Source: Bacillus rubiinfantis (GTDB taxonomy: Bacteria > Bacillota > Bacilli > Bacillales > Cytobacillaceae). Taken from it: a DNA stretch of 64,000 bases. Position 1 is the stretch's first letter. Each line of letters opens with the position of its first letter. Under the pieces are notes generated by a model that was not told the origin of the DNA, ran no database searches, and saw nothing but the letters and a program-made list of their open reading frames with translations. This document shows, piece by piece, positions 41,892 to 50,822 of this stretch. The position numbers were made by a program, and so were the translations under genes. Location: assembly GCA_000752035.1 (NCBI GenBank), contig CCFE01000011.1, forward strand, positions 581,569-645,568, in the 5' to 3' direction.

Positions 41892-43547
41892 CTAAACGCT
41901 ATCCTTTTTTGAGACCTGCTTAACTGTAATTTTGTTTACAGTATATCCATTTGAGTAAAAAATAAAGTCATGCTCTTTCCCATGATATAGTATAGCTTTT
42001 GCACTTTGAAGTAGACTTGGCTCACCTAATTTAGTAATTATTTGATTTTCATTGATTACTGTATTAATCGCTATGGTAATTTCATTAATTCTTTCGTTTT
42101 GATCAAATGCTATATCCACTAATTCATTCCCTAAGGATTGACTTTCCTGCTTTGTCTTACCTAAATAGGATAAATAATTTCTAAATTGGTCACCTTGAAC
42201 GATATCATCTATGGACATAACCAACTTCTTTTCGTCTATCCGAGTTTCTAGTTTTTCGACCAACTTTTCACTAATCCATCCTGTTTGACCATCTGATAAG
42301 TTAAATTTTAGCCAATTAAAATCTTCAGTAGGGTCCTTTACGATTTCATCAACAGTGATTGCATCGCCGAAATATACCATTTGCACTCTTTTACTATTCG
42401 CTAAATCAGGAATATCCCTAACGAACCCCGTCACCAATTGAACGTAACGAATATCTTTATTAGCCTTGGTAGCAACTTCCTTACTTGACCCACTTTCGGA
42501 TTTCGTTTTTTTCTTTATTGAATCATTATGTTTTACAGTTGGAGCATTCTCATTATTTTCCGTTTGAAAAAAGGTCATCGGATTCCATTTTAAGAATAGT
42601 AAGAGAGCAGCAACTACAAAAATTAGCGTAACTAGAGATGTAATAACCTTTTTTACTATTCGTTTTGGCTTTATCCTTGAACGGTTACTTCTTGTTGGGC
42701 TTGAAATACTATTATCTTGTATTTCTTGTATTTCAATTTTTTCCTTAACAATATCTTGTTTCCTGCTTCTCATTTCCGCAATCCGTTTATTAAATGCCTG
42801 CCTTTCTTCCTTCGACATTTTATTAAAAGCTTTTATAAATTTTTCATACTGAGGTATTACTTCATCAATTGGGCCATAAGCCTTTACTTGTCCACCTTCA
42901 AGCCAAAGGGCTTTTTGGCAAAACTCCTTAACTTGGCCAATAGAATGGCTAATAAAGAAAATCGTCTTACCCTTCTCTTTAAAACTATTCATTTTATCCA
43001 AACATTTTTGAGCAAAAATTTTATCTCCAACGGAAAGGGCTTCATCGATTACTAAAATATCCGGATCAATATTTACAGAAATAGCAAATCCTAATCTTGA
43101 TTTCATACCACTTGAATATTTTTTTACAGGCTGATCAATAAAATCACCAATTTCAGCAAAATCGATAATTTGTGGCTCTAATTCTCTAATTTGCTTCTTT
43201 GAAAAACCGAGCATTAAACATTTTAATTCAATATTTTCTCTCCCTGTTAACTGATTATTAAGACCAGCCCCAATAGAGATAAGTGCCGCATCACCTTTAG
43301 TCTTAATAATTCCTGAAGTCGGTGGAACAACCCCAGAAATTAAATTGGAGATAGTGGATTTTCCGGCTCCATTCACGCCAATAATTCCAATAATATCGCC
43401 TTTTTTTGCTTCAAAAGTGATATTTTGTAATGCATAAAAATCCTCACCATAACCATTAGGCAAAATTAAATCCAAAAGCTTATCAGATGTTTTTTTATAC
43501 ATCTTATATTTCTTTGTGACGTTATTAAAAGCAACTCCTATACTCAT
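41892..43547 (-). CDS. tagH: Teichoic-acid export ATP-binding protein TagH
   Basis: ATPase of the TagGH wall-teichoic-acid exporter. The 551-residue protein has the ABC domain (Walker A GVNGAGKST at about 62-70, signature YSSGMKSRLG, Walker B ILVIDEALSVGD, switch H in FFISHS), followed by a Lys/Arg-rich linker, a single membrane helix (about 298-316), and an extracellular C-terminal domain with an SH3b-like segment (YFGDAITVDEIV...WLKFNLSDGQTGWISEKLVEKL). This long form is typical of Bacillus. AAGGAG precedes ATG 43547. No tagG permease is next to it in this window. It is followed by a terminator. Confidence 0.95.
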   Translation of the reverse strand: MSIGVAFNNVTKKYKMYKKTSDKLLDLILPNGYGEDFYALQNITFEAKKGDIIGIIGVNGAGKSTISNLISGVVPPTSGIIKTKGDAALISIGAGLNNQLTGRENIELKCLMLGFSKKQIRELEPQIIDFAEIGDFIDQPVKKYSSGMKSRLGFAISVNIDPDILVIDEALSVGDKIFAQKCLDKMNSFKEKGKTIFFISHSIGQVKEFCQKALWLEGGQVKAYGPIDEVIPQYEKFIKAFNKMSKEERQAFNKRIAEMRSRKQDIVKEKIEIQEIQDNSISSPTRSNRSRIKPKRIVKKVITSLVTLIFVVAALLLFLKWNPMTFFQTENNENAPTVKHNDSIKKKTKSESGSSKEVATKANKDIRYVQLVTGFVRDIPDLANSKRVQMVYFGDAITVDEIVKDPTEDFNWLKFNLSDGQTGWISEKLVEKLETRIDEKKLVMSIDDIVQGDQFRNYLSYLGKTKQESQSLGNELVDIAFDQNERINEITIAINTVINENQIITKLGEPSLLQSAKAILYHGKEHDFIFYSNGYTVNKITVKQVSKKDSV

Positions 43548-43747
43548 CTTTACTCCTTATTATTGAAATAAACTAGTCATTGTAGATTTAGATACCTTTC
43601 TTAAAATATAGCACAAAAGCAGCTGAAGTAGTGTTAACAATTTTATTAAAGGAAGTATTGCTTGAAAGCGTCTAAAAAGAGGTTCTAAATTTCTTCAATG
43701 TAGATTTTATATAAGAAGAATATGAAGAATTATATCATTAATATACT

Positions 43748-43790
43748 AGAAGCTGATATAAAAGTTAAAAACCCTTTTATATCAGCTTCT
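43748..43790 (-). terminator. Perfect 17-bp hairpin downstream of the 43819 gene
   Basis: AGAAGCTGATATAAAAG (43748-43764) pairs with CTTTTATATCAGCTTCT (43774-43790). No strong T-run follows, but the position, 30 nt after the glycosyltransferase stop, suggests transcript ending. Confidence 0.65.
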
Positions 43791-43818
43791 AAGTGACAAT
43801 TGGAGAAATTATAAAATC

Positions 43819-46578
43819 TTATAATTTTTGAATCTCCTTATAAACTCTCTCACAATTTTTCTGATCTGTATAGTAAAAAAAATTGTCAACTCTATCGACA
43901 TAGGCTTGATCCATTTTGCACTCGCCTTTAATTTTACTAATAATATAATCCACTAACTGCTTCTCCTCGTTAAAAACTGGACCAAATCCCATTTCTTCAT
44001 ATGAGAAATAACCATTTTGATTATCCCAGTTACCTGAATCAAATTGATAATAAATTACTGGTTTCTTCGTGTAAGCAAAGTCAAAGCAAACCGAAGAATA
44101 ATCTGTAATCAACAACTGGCCTATATTAAATAAATCCACATATCTTTCAGTGTAATCAGCAACTTGTACACCTTCAAGATTAAAGTCTTCTAGTTGCTGA
44201 CGAATAGATGGATGTGGAACAAATATAACATTAAAACCATTTTTTTTAGCTGCATCAAGAAAATTTTGGTTACTTAACAAGTCATTCCATTTTTTAAAGT
44301 AAAGACTCTCCATAAAATCCTCACTATACGGTCTAGCATTTATCTCATCAGAATAGTTAGCAATAATACCTTTACGCCAGGTTGGCATAATCAATAAATT
44401 TTTTTCAACATTATATTTTGTTAGCCTATCAAATCTCGGAAGTCCAGTTAACTTAACTTCACGGTTTGTGAACTGATAGTTTCCTTCTATAATATCATTA
44501 TACTCATATTTTGAAGAAGTAAAAAATAACCTTATATTTTTATCAGATTTCTTGAGCCACGATGATAAATCAGATTGTATAATGCCATGCTGTAAAAATA
44601 TAAATCTATAACTTTTTAAATCTTTTAAATATCCATCTACCTTAGCAAACGGTTGATAAATAAATTTATCTGCATGAGTACTAATTAATTTATCAGCTAA
44701 TAAAAGCAAAAGTTTATGTTTTTTTGTCTTATAACCAATAACGCTAAAACCTTTATTTTTTAAGCGAATATAATCAGGAGAGCTTTCATCTATAATAAAG
44801 TAATTCCGCTCATTCTTTACCTTCACTGATTCAAAATATTCATATAGAACTTCTGCACTATCATCAGCCTTATCTACACGATCAATAAATAAGTTGATTT
44901 TATTTCTTTGAAATTTCTTTTTTAAACGAATATAAAGGCGAAGGAGAGAAATTTTGTTATAATTCTTTTCCTTCTTCCTTTTTAACTCCTTCCAATATTT
45001 CCATTCTTTTTTTAGCATATTCTTAATAGAATAAGGTAAAATATCAAATCTTTTAGCTGAATGATTGTACCAAATCATTTGATTATCCGCGATAAGGTAA
45101 GAATTTTTCATTCCTTGAGATAATTTTGATGACTGACCCTTAATTTTTATATTCAGCCTCTTCGCCACACCCTGACTTTTAATAAACAATTTCATATTAT
45201 TTGTTTTTTCTAGCACTTCTTTTTCTATTAATATTTCGAAACCGAAAAATTCATGGACTACCTTTCCAGTTATAAAAGCATCACTATTTTTATATTCAAA
45301 TTTCTTACCTTTTATTTTTTTTCCATTAGATAATTTAATATATATTTCCATTGTGTCTTGTGGAAATAAATGTCCAAGATATCCATTTATTCGTAGCTTC
45401 CCCTCTACGAATTCTATAATATCAATTTCTAAGGTAGCATCCGATAACTTGTATAAATCCCTTTCTTCACCATTGGATAAATACAAATCATCAGCCTTAC
45501 TTTCAACAAAATAATAGTGATTTCGCTGATCAGGTAGTTTTCCTCGATATTTGAAATTAATTAATGCATTTTTTTGATACCAATTTAGATATTTTTGTTT
45601 GTTGATTATGTCATCATCAATATAAGATAATATCCTATAAACCAAATCAAAGTACTCTTTTTCCCTCCCCCTTAATACATCTGGAAGTTCTTTTAATCGT
45701 AACCTCCACTGTATATCATACATGATAACAAATTGTACATATTTAGGGACCTCTTCAACCCCCTCTAAAGAATATTTTTCTAATATACATAATAGACTCT
45801 TAAAATAAGGGATATAATAATTAGAATCCTCGTAACCTTTATTTAGAGCTGAATTCTTCTCAAATCTCTTACGATAATAATAAATCGCTTTTGGAATTAA
45901 CCCTATTTCTTTATTTTCCATAACAATATCTAATAATAATTCCGAGTCTTCTCCATACTTTTTGTTAACGGGAAATCTTCTATCACCAATTGCTTCACGA
46001 TGTAAAAAGCTTGCACCTGAAGATTGAAAAATATTTGTATAATCTCTATCAACATTTGCTATTCTTTGTTTATCAAACTTATAGTTTAAGGGATGATCCC
46101 CCTTTAGTGCCTCAAAAAATTTCAAGGGAATTGCTACAATTTTTACCTTCTTATTCTTCCTAAAAAAACTATTTATACGTTCTAAAACATCGCTACCCAA
46201 AATATCATCTGGATCCATGAAGTTAAGATACTTTCCTTTAGCAATTTCAATTCCAGCGTTTCTAGCTGCTCCGACGCCTTTATTCTCTTGTTCTATATAC
46301 ACAATATTGTTAGGGTACTTTTTAGCATATTCTTTACAGATTAAGTCACTTCTATCAGGTGATCCATCATTAACTAAGATTAATTGTACGTGACGCTCAA
46401 AATCCAAAGTTTGGGAAGTTAAACTTTCAATTGCTTCTCGTAAATACTCCTCAACATTGTATATTGCCATAATGATACTAAAAGTAAACTCGTAATCTCT
46501 TTTATAGCTTATCGCATTATCCTTAGCTTTATTTAGTAAGCTAGACGTTCTTCTTCTTATATTTTTAGTTCTATACAT
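43819..46578 (-). CDS. GT2 glycosyltransferase fused to CDP-glycerol glycerophosphotransferase
   Basis: A 919-residue two-domain protein. The N-terminus is a GT-A family 2 glycosyltransferase (FSIIMAIYNVEEYLREAIESL, ILVNDGSPDRSDLI, NKGVGAARNAGIEIAKGKYLNFMDPDD with the D-x-D). The C-terminus is a TagF/TagB-type domain (FLQHGIIQSDLSSW, LFFTSSKYEYNDII, GLPRFDRL, LLIMPTWRKG, LLITDYSSVCFDFAYTKKPVIYYQFD). It probably adds a sugar and glycerol-phosphate chain in teichoic or capsular polymer synthesis. The frame extends to 46635, but AAAGGTGAAATT precedes the ATG at 46578. Directly downstream of a second glycerophosphotransferase. Confidence 0.88.
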   Translation of the reverse strand: MYRTKNIRRRTSSLLNKAKDNAISYKRDYEFTFSIIMAIYNVEEYLREAIESLTSQTLDFERHVQLILVNDGSPDRSDLICKEYAKKYPNNIVYIEQENKGVGAARNAGIEIAKGKYLNFMDPDDILGSDVLERINSFFRKNKKVKIVAIPLKFFEALKGDHPLNYKFDKQRIANVDRDYTNIFQSSGASFLHREAIGDRRFPVNKKYGEDSELLLDIVMENKEIGLIPKAIYYYRKRFEKNSALNKGYEDSNYYIPYFKSLLCILEKYSLEGVEEVPKYVQFVIMYDIQWRLRLKELPDVLRGREKEYFDLVYRILSYIDDDIINKQKYLNWYQKNALINFKYRGKLPDQRNHYYFVESKADDLYLSNGEERDLYKLSDATLEIDIIEFVEGKLRINGYLGHLFPQDTMEIYIKLSNGKKIKGKKFEYKNSDAFITGKVVHEFFGFEILIEKEVLEKTNNMKLFIKSQGVAKRLNIKIKGQSSKLSQGMKNSYLIADNQMIWYNHSAKRFDILPYSIKNMLKKEWKYWKELKRKKEKNYNKISLLRLYIRLKKKFQRNKINLFIDRVDKADDSAEVLYEYFESVKVKNERNYFIIDESSPDYIRLKNKGFSVIGYKTKKHKLLLLLADKLISTHADKFIYQPFAKVDGYLKDLKSYRFIFLQHGIIQSDLSSWLKKSDKNIRLFFTSSKYEYNDIIEGNYQFTNREVKLTGLPRFDRLTKYNVEKNLLIMPTWRKGIIANYSDEINARPYSEDFMESLYFKKWNDLLSNQNFLDAAKKNGFNVIFVPHPSIRQQLEDFNLEGVQVADYTERYVDLFNIGQLLITDYSSVCFDFAYTKKPVIYYQFDSGNWDNQNGYFSYEEMGFGPVFNEEKQLVDYIISKIKGECKMDQAYVDRVDNFFYYTDQKNCERVYKEIQKL

Positions 46579-46656
46579 AATTTCACCTTTACCCTCAGTT
46601 GTTATGCTATAGCAATTAATTCGTAATTTTTCCAATTATAATGGCCTTAAAATTAC

Positions 46657-48843
46657 TTATTTAAAAAAATTAAAGCCTTTGTCGGATAGCTTCATAAACC
46701 ATCTTTTCTTTACCTTCCGCCACACCATTCTTACAATCGGATTGCGTTTTAAATGGTAGATAAAATTTTGAAAGCGTGGGTGTTTTTCCTCCCACAGTAC
46801 GATCTCATCAAAAATCCTTTTACTGTTTTGATCGTCGCAATATTGAAAATAGTGATTTTTCAGTTCCTTAAACTGTTGGTCAATTTCAAACCCACATCTG
46901 TAAATTGTACTTAGGTTTTCCAAAAGTTCCCTTTCGTTAGATGCAGAAGGTCCAAAAAGATCTCGTTCGAGGTTAATATAACTTCCTTGCATATTTAAAT
47001 ACTTTTCCCGGTCAAATTGGAAGAATAGCGTTGGCTTATCCTGATAGTAAGCTTCGAAAGCAACACTTGAGTAATCCGTTATTAATAAGTTGGCTTCCAT
47101 CAATAATTTATTTAAAGGCTGTTCACCAAAGTAAATAATGTTGACACGGTCTGAATCGGAATTAAAATGGGTGATAAATTGAGAAAACTTTGGATGAATA
47201 TAAAAATTGAGATCGGCATTATGTTCAATTAGCCATTTATTTAATTTACTAGATTTAATAATTGAACTATAGGTCTGAAAGTAATCTGAATGTAAAAAGT
47301 CATCATCTGGTACTTCTTCAAGCCAGTTTCGCCAAGTTGGCATGAAAAGAATATTAGTATTTTTCTTGTTACCTTTTTTGGCTCGATGCAGATTATCCCA
47401 GCGTGCAAGACCCGAAATAAGGATTTCTTTAGAGGAATAACCTAAATAGCGCATAACAATATCTTTTTCAAATTCTGAAGAAACAACAAATAAATTGGCA
47501 TGATTCATCCCATTTGCCTTAAATACATTATCAATCATTTTTAACCCTAATACACCATGCTGCAAGAAAAAGAAGGGTTTCTGATTAATAGCCGGCCTAA
47601 TAAATCCTTTTGAAACGCGCCATGCATAACCATGCCCCTTTGATTCCGAGGAGATGATTTTACTGCAAGACAATAGCAAAAATAGATGTTTTATACTCAT
47701 GAAATAAACAACTCTATCTCTCATGTGCTCCACGAAACGAAAGTCAGGAGAATCCTTTTTTATAACGAAATACACTTTTTGCGAATGTTTATTTTCATAA
47801 GCAAACTTGAAGAAATAGTAACCATTATCTTGGGCTGTTTCTGATAATTTTTCATGGACAATCCATATATTCTGTAACCGGAAGCACCAGCCGAATAATA
47901 AATATAAGAAAACGGCAATCCTTTCATTCCATTTATATTTATTCGTTTCGTAAGGTCCCTTGAGTCGATAGTTAAAACTCAATGCATCCGAAGCAGTAAT
48001 ATAGGGATAGACAATATAATTATCTTCCAAATCACATGTATAACGAGTATGCGTATATTGCAACTTTATTTTATTTCGAAGTCTGTTATTATGGATACGC
48101 AAAAAGATTTCATTGGAATCTTGATCCGTTACCTTTACATATGCATCCCAATAAAACTGTTCCCATTGTATGTTTTTAGCCTCAAACACAAATATTGCTT
48201 CAATAGTATTTTCTCTTTCTATTATTCTTGTAGGCAAAAAAATTAGTTTTTCTTGTTCAACACTTTTCCGCCTAAGCAGCACGAGACTATCTATGTTGAC
48301 TTCTTCCTCATTTTCGATTGCTACTCTTATTTGGCAATTGCCATTTCGTTTAAACTGAATATTGTTTAATACGGAAGTACCATCAAAGGATTCATTTACT
48401 ATATTTTGTTTGGTTGAAAAAATTAATGAGACACCCGCATTTTTCGCCCGGTAACAAGCGATACTAAACTTTCCATCCAACTTATAAATATCTAAATAGC
48501 GTTTCTCCTTCTTATCTATAGGCGAATAAAAAATTCGCAAAACATTCTCGTCATCAGTTAATACTACCAAGTCAAAACGAGCTTCTATTTTGTATATGTC
48601 AAGGAATTGCTCTAGCATAATCTCATAACAATAAAAATCCCCTTGTTCTAAACAAGAGTATTGTATAGAAAAAAGAGCGTGTTCTTTTCTTTTTCGAACA
48701 TATAATTTAAACTGCTTTATATCCGAAATCAATGACTTTTTTATGCAAAACGATAACTTATTTCCTTCTTGCTTTAGATTATTACAATAAATCTTCGTTT
48801 TTGAACTATTGTAGTATTTGTCTGTTCTGTCTACTTTCGTCAT
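46657..48843 (-). CDS. CDP-glycerol:poly(glycerophosphate) glycerophosphotransferase family protein
   Basis: A 728-residue protein. The first 270 residues are an unassigned beta-rich region; the rest is the TagB/TagF-type GT-B domain (KVYFVIKKDSPDF, KIISSESKGHGYAWR, FFFLQHGVLGLKMID, FVVSSEFEKDIVMRYLGY, ILISGLARWDNL, NILFMPTWRNWL, LLITDYSSVAFEAYYQDKPTLFFQFD with the catalytic His and Glu-type motifs). ATG at 48843 behind GGATGAGGG (a TTG at 48846 is adjacent). In B. subtilis tagF polymerises glycerol phosphate; which of the two genes here does so cannot be told. Upstream of the GT2-TagF fusion with a 78-nt gap. Confidence 0.85.
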   Translation of the reverse strand: MTKVDRTDKYYNSSKTKIYCNNLKQEGNKLSFCIKKSLISDIKQFKLYVRKRKEHALFSIQYSCLEQGDFYCYEIMLEQFLDIYKIEARFDLVVLTDDENVLRIFYSPIDKKEKRYLDIYKLDGKFSIACYRAKNAGVSLIFSTKQNIVNESFDGTSVLNNIQFKRNGNCQIRVAIENEEEVNIDSLVLLRRKSVEQEKLIFLPTRIIERENTIEAIFVFEAKNIQWEQFYWDAYVKVTDQDSNEIFLRIHNNRLRNKIKLQYTHTRYTCDLEDNYIVYPYITASDALSFNYRLKGPYETNKYKWNERIAVFLYLLFGWCFRLQNIWIVHEKLSETAQDNGYYFFKFAYENKHSQKVYFVIKKDSPDFRFVEHMRDRVVYFMSIKHLFLLLSCSKIISSESKGHGYAWRVSKGFIRPAINQKPFFFLQHGVLGLKMIDNVFKANGMNHANLFVVSSEFEKDIVMRYLGYSSKEILISGLARWDNLHRAKKGNKKNTNILFMPTWRNWLEEVPDDDFLHSDYFQTYSSIIKSSKLNKWLIEHNADLNFYIHPKFSQFITHFNSDSDRVNIIYFGEQPLNKLLMEANLLITDYSSVAFEAYYQDKPTLFFQFDREKYLNMQGSYINLERDLFGPSASNERELLENLSTIYRCGFEIDQQFKELKNHYFQYCDDQNSKRIFDEIVLWEEKHPRFQNFIYHLKRNPIVRMVWRKVKKRWFMKLSDKGFNFFK

Positions 48844-49224
48844 CAATCCCTCATCCTTTTTATCAATTCCGTTATCCCCTTAAAATGCTTTGTGATTCTA
48901 TATATCATTCTTTCATGCAAGTTTGTGAGTTGAACGGCAATTATCACTCCACCTATTCAAAAAACGTACAAATAGAATTTGTTCATAAGTTTTTTTCCAG
49001 GCAACAAGTTGAAGTGTAATCCCGCTAATGACTGTTACAATTTTTACCGAAACATATATATTACCATATAGAATTGTAATATTTTATAAAAAAATGTCAA
49101 TGACCCAGACTAAAATGTAAGCATTTGTCAACAAATCCAATGAACTATTTTAGAAATATTATTGAATTATTACTCTTATCAGGTTGGAGATGCTTTACTC
49201 TAGTAAAAAGATGTTTCTCTCGGA
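48844..49224. other. Gap upstream of the teichoic-acid genes
   Basis: About 380 AT-rich bases. It presumably holds the minus-strand promoter of the glycerophosphotransferase genes; several TATAAT-like words near 49060-49080 could serve. No gene. Confidence 0.4.
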
Positions 49225-49345
49225 TAGCACCGTGTTACTCCCGCATAGCTGCTCGTTACTCCCGCATAGCTGCTCGTTACTCCCGTATAGTCGCCTGTTA
49301 CTCCCGTATGATAGCTCCTTACTCTCGCATAGCTCTTCGTTACTC
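49225..49345. repeat. 21-nt tandem repeat array
   Basis: Five to six units of GTTACTCCCGCATAGCTGCTC, the first two identical and the others drifting. The open frames on both strands (YSRIAAR, YAGVTSS) are by-products of the 21-nt period. Same family as 22300-22385. Confidence 0.85.
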
Positions 49346-49469
49346 CCGCTAGGCGCGACTGACTACCAAAATTGTCGAGAATTACTTTTGCCTTGTCTCC
49401 ACATTTCAACTAATTTCCCAGGTTGTTTTTGCTACAGTTAGGCTACATCGAAACGGGAGGGAAATCTAT

Positions 49470-49661
49470 ATGTACTTTGAACTGTTACTCGACACACTTA
49501 TTGGTCCGCGTGAGATTTTGCATACGATGGAATGCCCTGTTTGTGGCTTCGATGAAGTTTATTATCGTGATCCGATTACGAAAAAGCAGCTGGGGAGAGC
49601 ATGCTGCGGCTGCAATTTTGTTCAGAAATTTAATTTTACTGAGAAACATGTCCGCGACTAG
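49470..49661 (+). CDS. Small zinc-ribbon-like protein
   Basis: A 63-residue protein with two Cys pairs: TMECPVCGFDEVYYRD (C-x2-C) and ACCGCNFVQKF (CC-x-C). Together they look like a four-Cys zinc ribbon. GGGAGGG lies 8 nt before the ATG at 49470. Stand-alone; family not named. Probably a small metal-binding accessory protein. Confidence 0.75.
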   Translation: MYFELLLDTLIGPREILHTMECPVCGFDEVYYRDPITKKQLGRACCGCNFVQKFNFTEKHVRD

Positions 49662-49679
49662 GGGCGGTTCCTAGTGCGA

Positions 49680-49800
49680 ATATCGCCCATTGGTGCTCAA
49701 ACTGGAAGAAATTAACCTAGAAAGAGGAATCACTTCCATTAGCGGCTGTTGGCCATATCGCCATCGATGCTTAAACTGGAAGAAACCGCACACATATGGT
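49680..49800. repeat. Short direct repeat pair
   Basis: ATATCGCCATTGGTGCTCAAACTGGAAGAAA and ATATCGCCATCGATGCTTAAACTGGAAGAAACC-type copies occur about 70 nt apart (near 49680 and 49755); each word is described here only in its shared parts, ATATCGCCAT and AAACTGGAAGAAA. Purpose unknown. Confidence 0.55.
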
Positions 49801-49830
49801 AATCTTTATCTAAAAACGTGAGGCGGACAG

Positions 49831-50343
49831 ATGAAACTTGAATATACTTTAACCGAAGACGACTTTTTGCATTTCAACCTTTTTCATATGAAAAACTCAA
49901 AGACGGCTGCAAAGGCGCTGACGATGCAACGGATGATCGGCCCGATTATCTTCCTAGCCTGCTCTTATCTATTTTCGACGTTTGGCGACGTCCCGTTTGC
50001 GGTGCTGTTCACGATCTTTCTGATTATGAGCGTGATATGGTTTATTTTTTATCCAAAGTATTACTTTAACTTCATTAAGCGGCATACGTTGAAGATGATT
50101 CGCGAGGGGAAGAATGAGGGTTTGCTTGGCAAACATGTCCTGACGATGAACGATGATAGCCTGGTTGAAACGACGCCGGTCAACGAAACAAAAGTATCGT
50201 GGTCAGGCATCCAGGATTTCAAGGAAGATGACGAATTTTTCTATCTTTACAACAGCTCGATCAGCGCCTATATCATCCCCAAGCGTGCCATCGAGCAGCC
50301 TGCGGAAGTGAAGCGCTATATCGAGGGGAAACTAGCACGATAA
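49831..50343 (+). CDS. YcxB-like family membrane protein
   Basis: A 170-residue protein with two adjacent helices (IGPIIFLACSYLFSTFGDVPFAVLFTIFLIMSVIWFIFY split at about 37-75) and a C-terminal soluble domain with the YcxB pattern: GKHVLTMNDDSLVETTPVNETKVSWSGIQDFKEDDEFFYLYNSSISAYIIPKRA. The N-terminal YTLTEDDFLHFNLFHMKNS is also typical. GTGAGG precedes ATG 49831. Function unknown. A terminator follows. Confidence 0.85.
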   Translation: MKLEYTLTEDDFLHFNLFHMKNSKTAAKALTMQRMIGPIIFLACSYLFSTFGDVPFAVLFTIFLIMSVIWFIFYPKYYFNFIKRHTLKMIREGKNEGLLGKHVLTMNDDSLVETTPVNETKVSWSGIQDFKEDDEFFYLYNSSISAYIIPKRAIEQPAEVKRYIEGKLAR

Positions 50344-50372
50344 GCCAGGCTTATTTTTGAAATAATTGTAAA

Positions 50373-50411
50373 CAGGGCTGCCGACACACAATAGTCGACA
50401 GCCCCTTTTTT
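50373..50411. terminator. Bidirectional terminator between YcxB-like and the 51-residue gene
   Basis: GGGCTG..CGACA with TAGTCG.CAGCCC, followed by T6 on the plus strand; A-rich on the other side. Confidence 0.8.
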
Positions 50412-50420
50412 ATATACCCA

Positions 50421-50576
50421 TCAGCCGACGACTAAATTTTTTAGATCGGCTTTTAAATCTTCCATTAATTGTTCAAGCGTGAGTTCTGTCTCGGTCCTGC
50501 CTTTATCGTATGCCTTTTTCATGATTGCCGTAAATTCGGCAAGATCAGGCTTTTTCTGTGTTTCCTCCTTCTCCAA
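50421..50576 (-). CDS. 51-residue hypothetical protein
   Basis: A small, charged, helical protein (MEKEETQKKPDLAEFTAIMK, KAYDKGRTETELTLEQLMED, LKADLKNLVVG). TTG at 50576 lies 9 nt after GGAGG; the TTG at 50582 is too close. No family recognised. Convergent with the YcxB-like gene. Confidence 0.6.
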   Translation of the reverse strand: MEKEETQKKPDLAEFTAIMKKAYDKGRTETELTLEQLMEDLKADLKNLVVG

Positions 50577-50822
50577 TGTCAAGGCCTCCTAGAGTTATAA
50601 TGTCATATTTTACTATATGCAACCAGGATTGTAAATGCTTTTCCAATTAGTGATGTTGAAATTTTGTGAACTTTGTCGATTAAGAAACTTCTCGTGAAGT
50701 TGCCTAGGTCATTCGCTGCATTTTTTAGTAAAATACGAACTTATTTCGTCAATCTCCCCAAAATGCTAGTATTCTATGGTAAAATTATAGGAAAAGTAGA
50801 AGAAAATGAGGTGATTTGTCTA

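Noticed and set aside
49125..49441. ORFs over the 21-nt array
   Set aside because: Open only because the repeat period is 21 nt; no start context and biased repeats of YSRIAA and SYAGVT.
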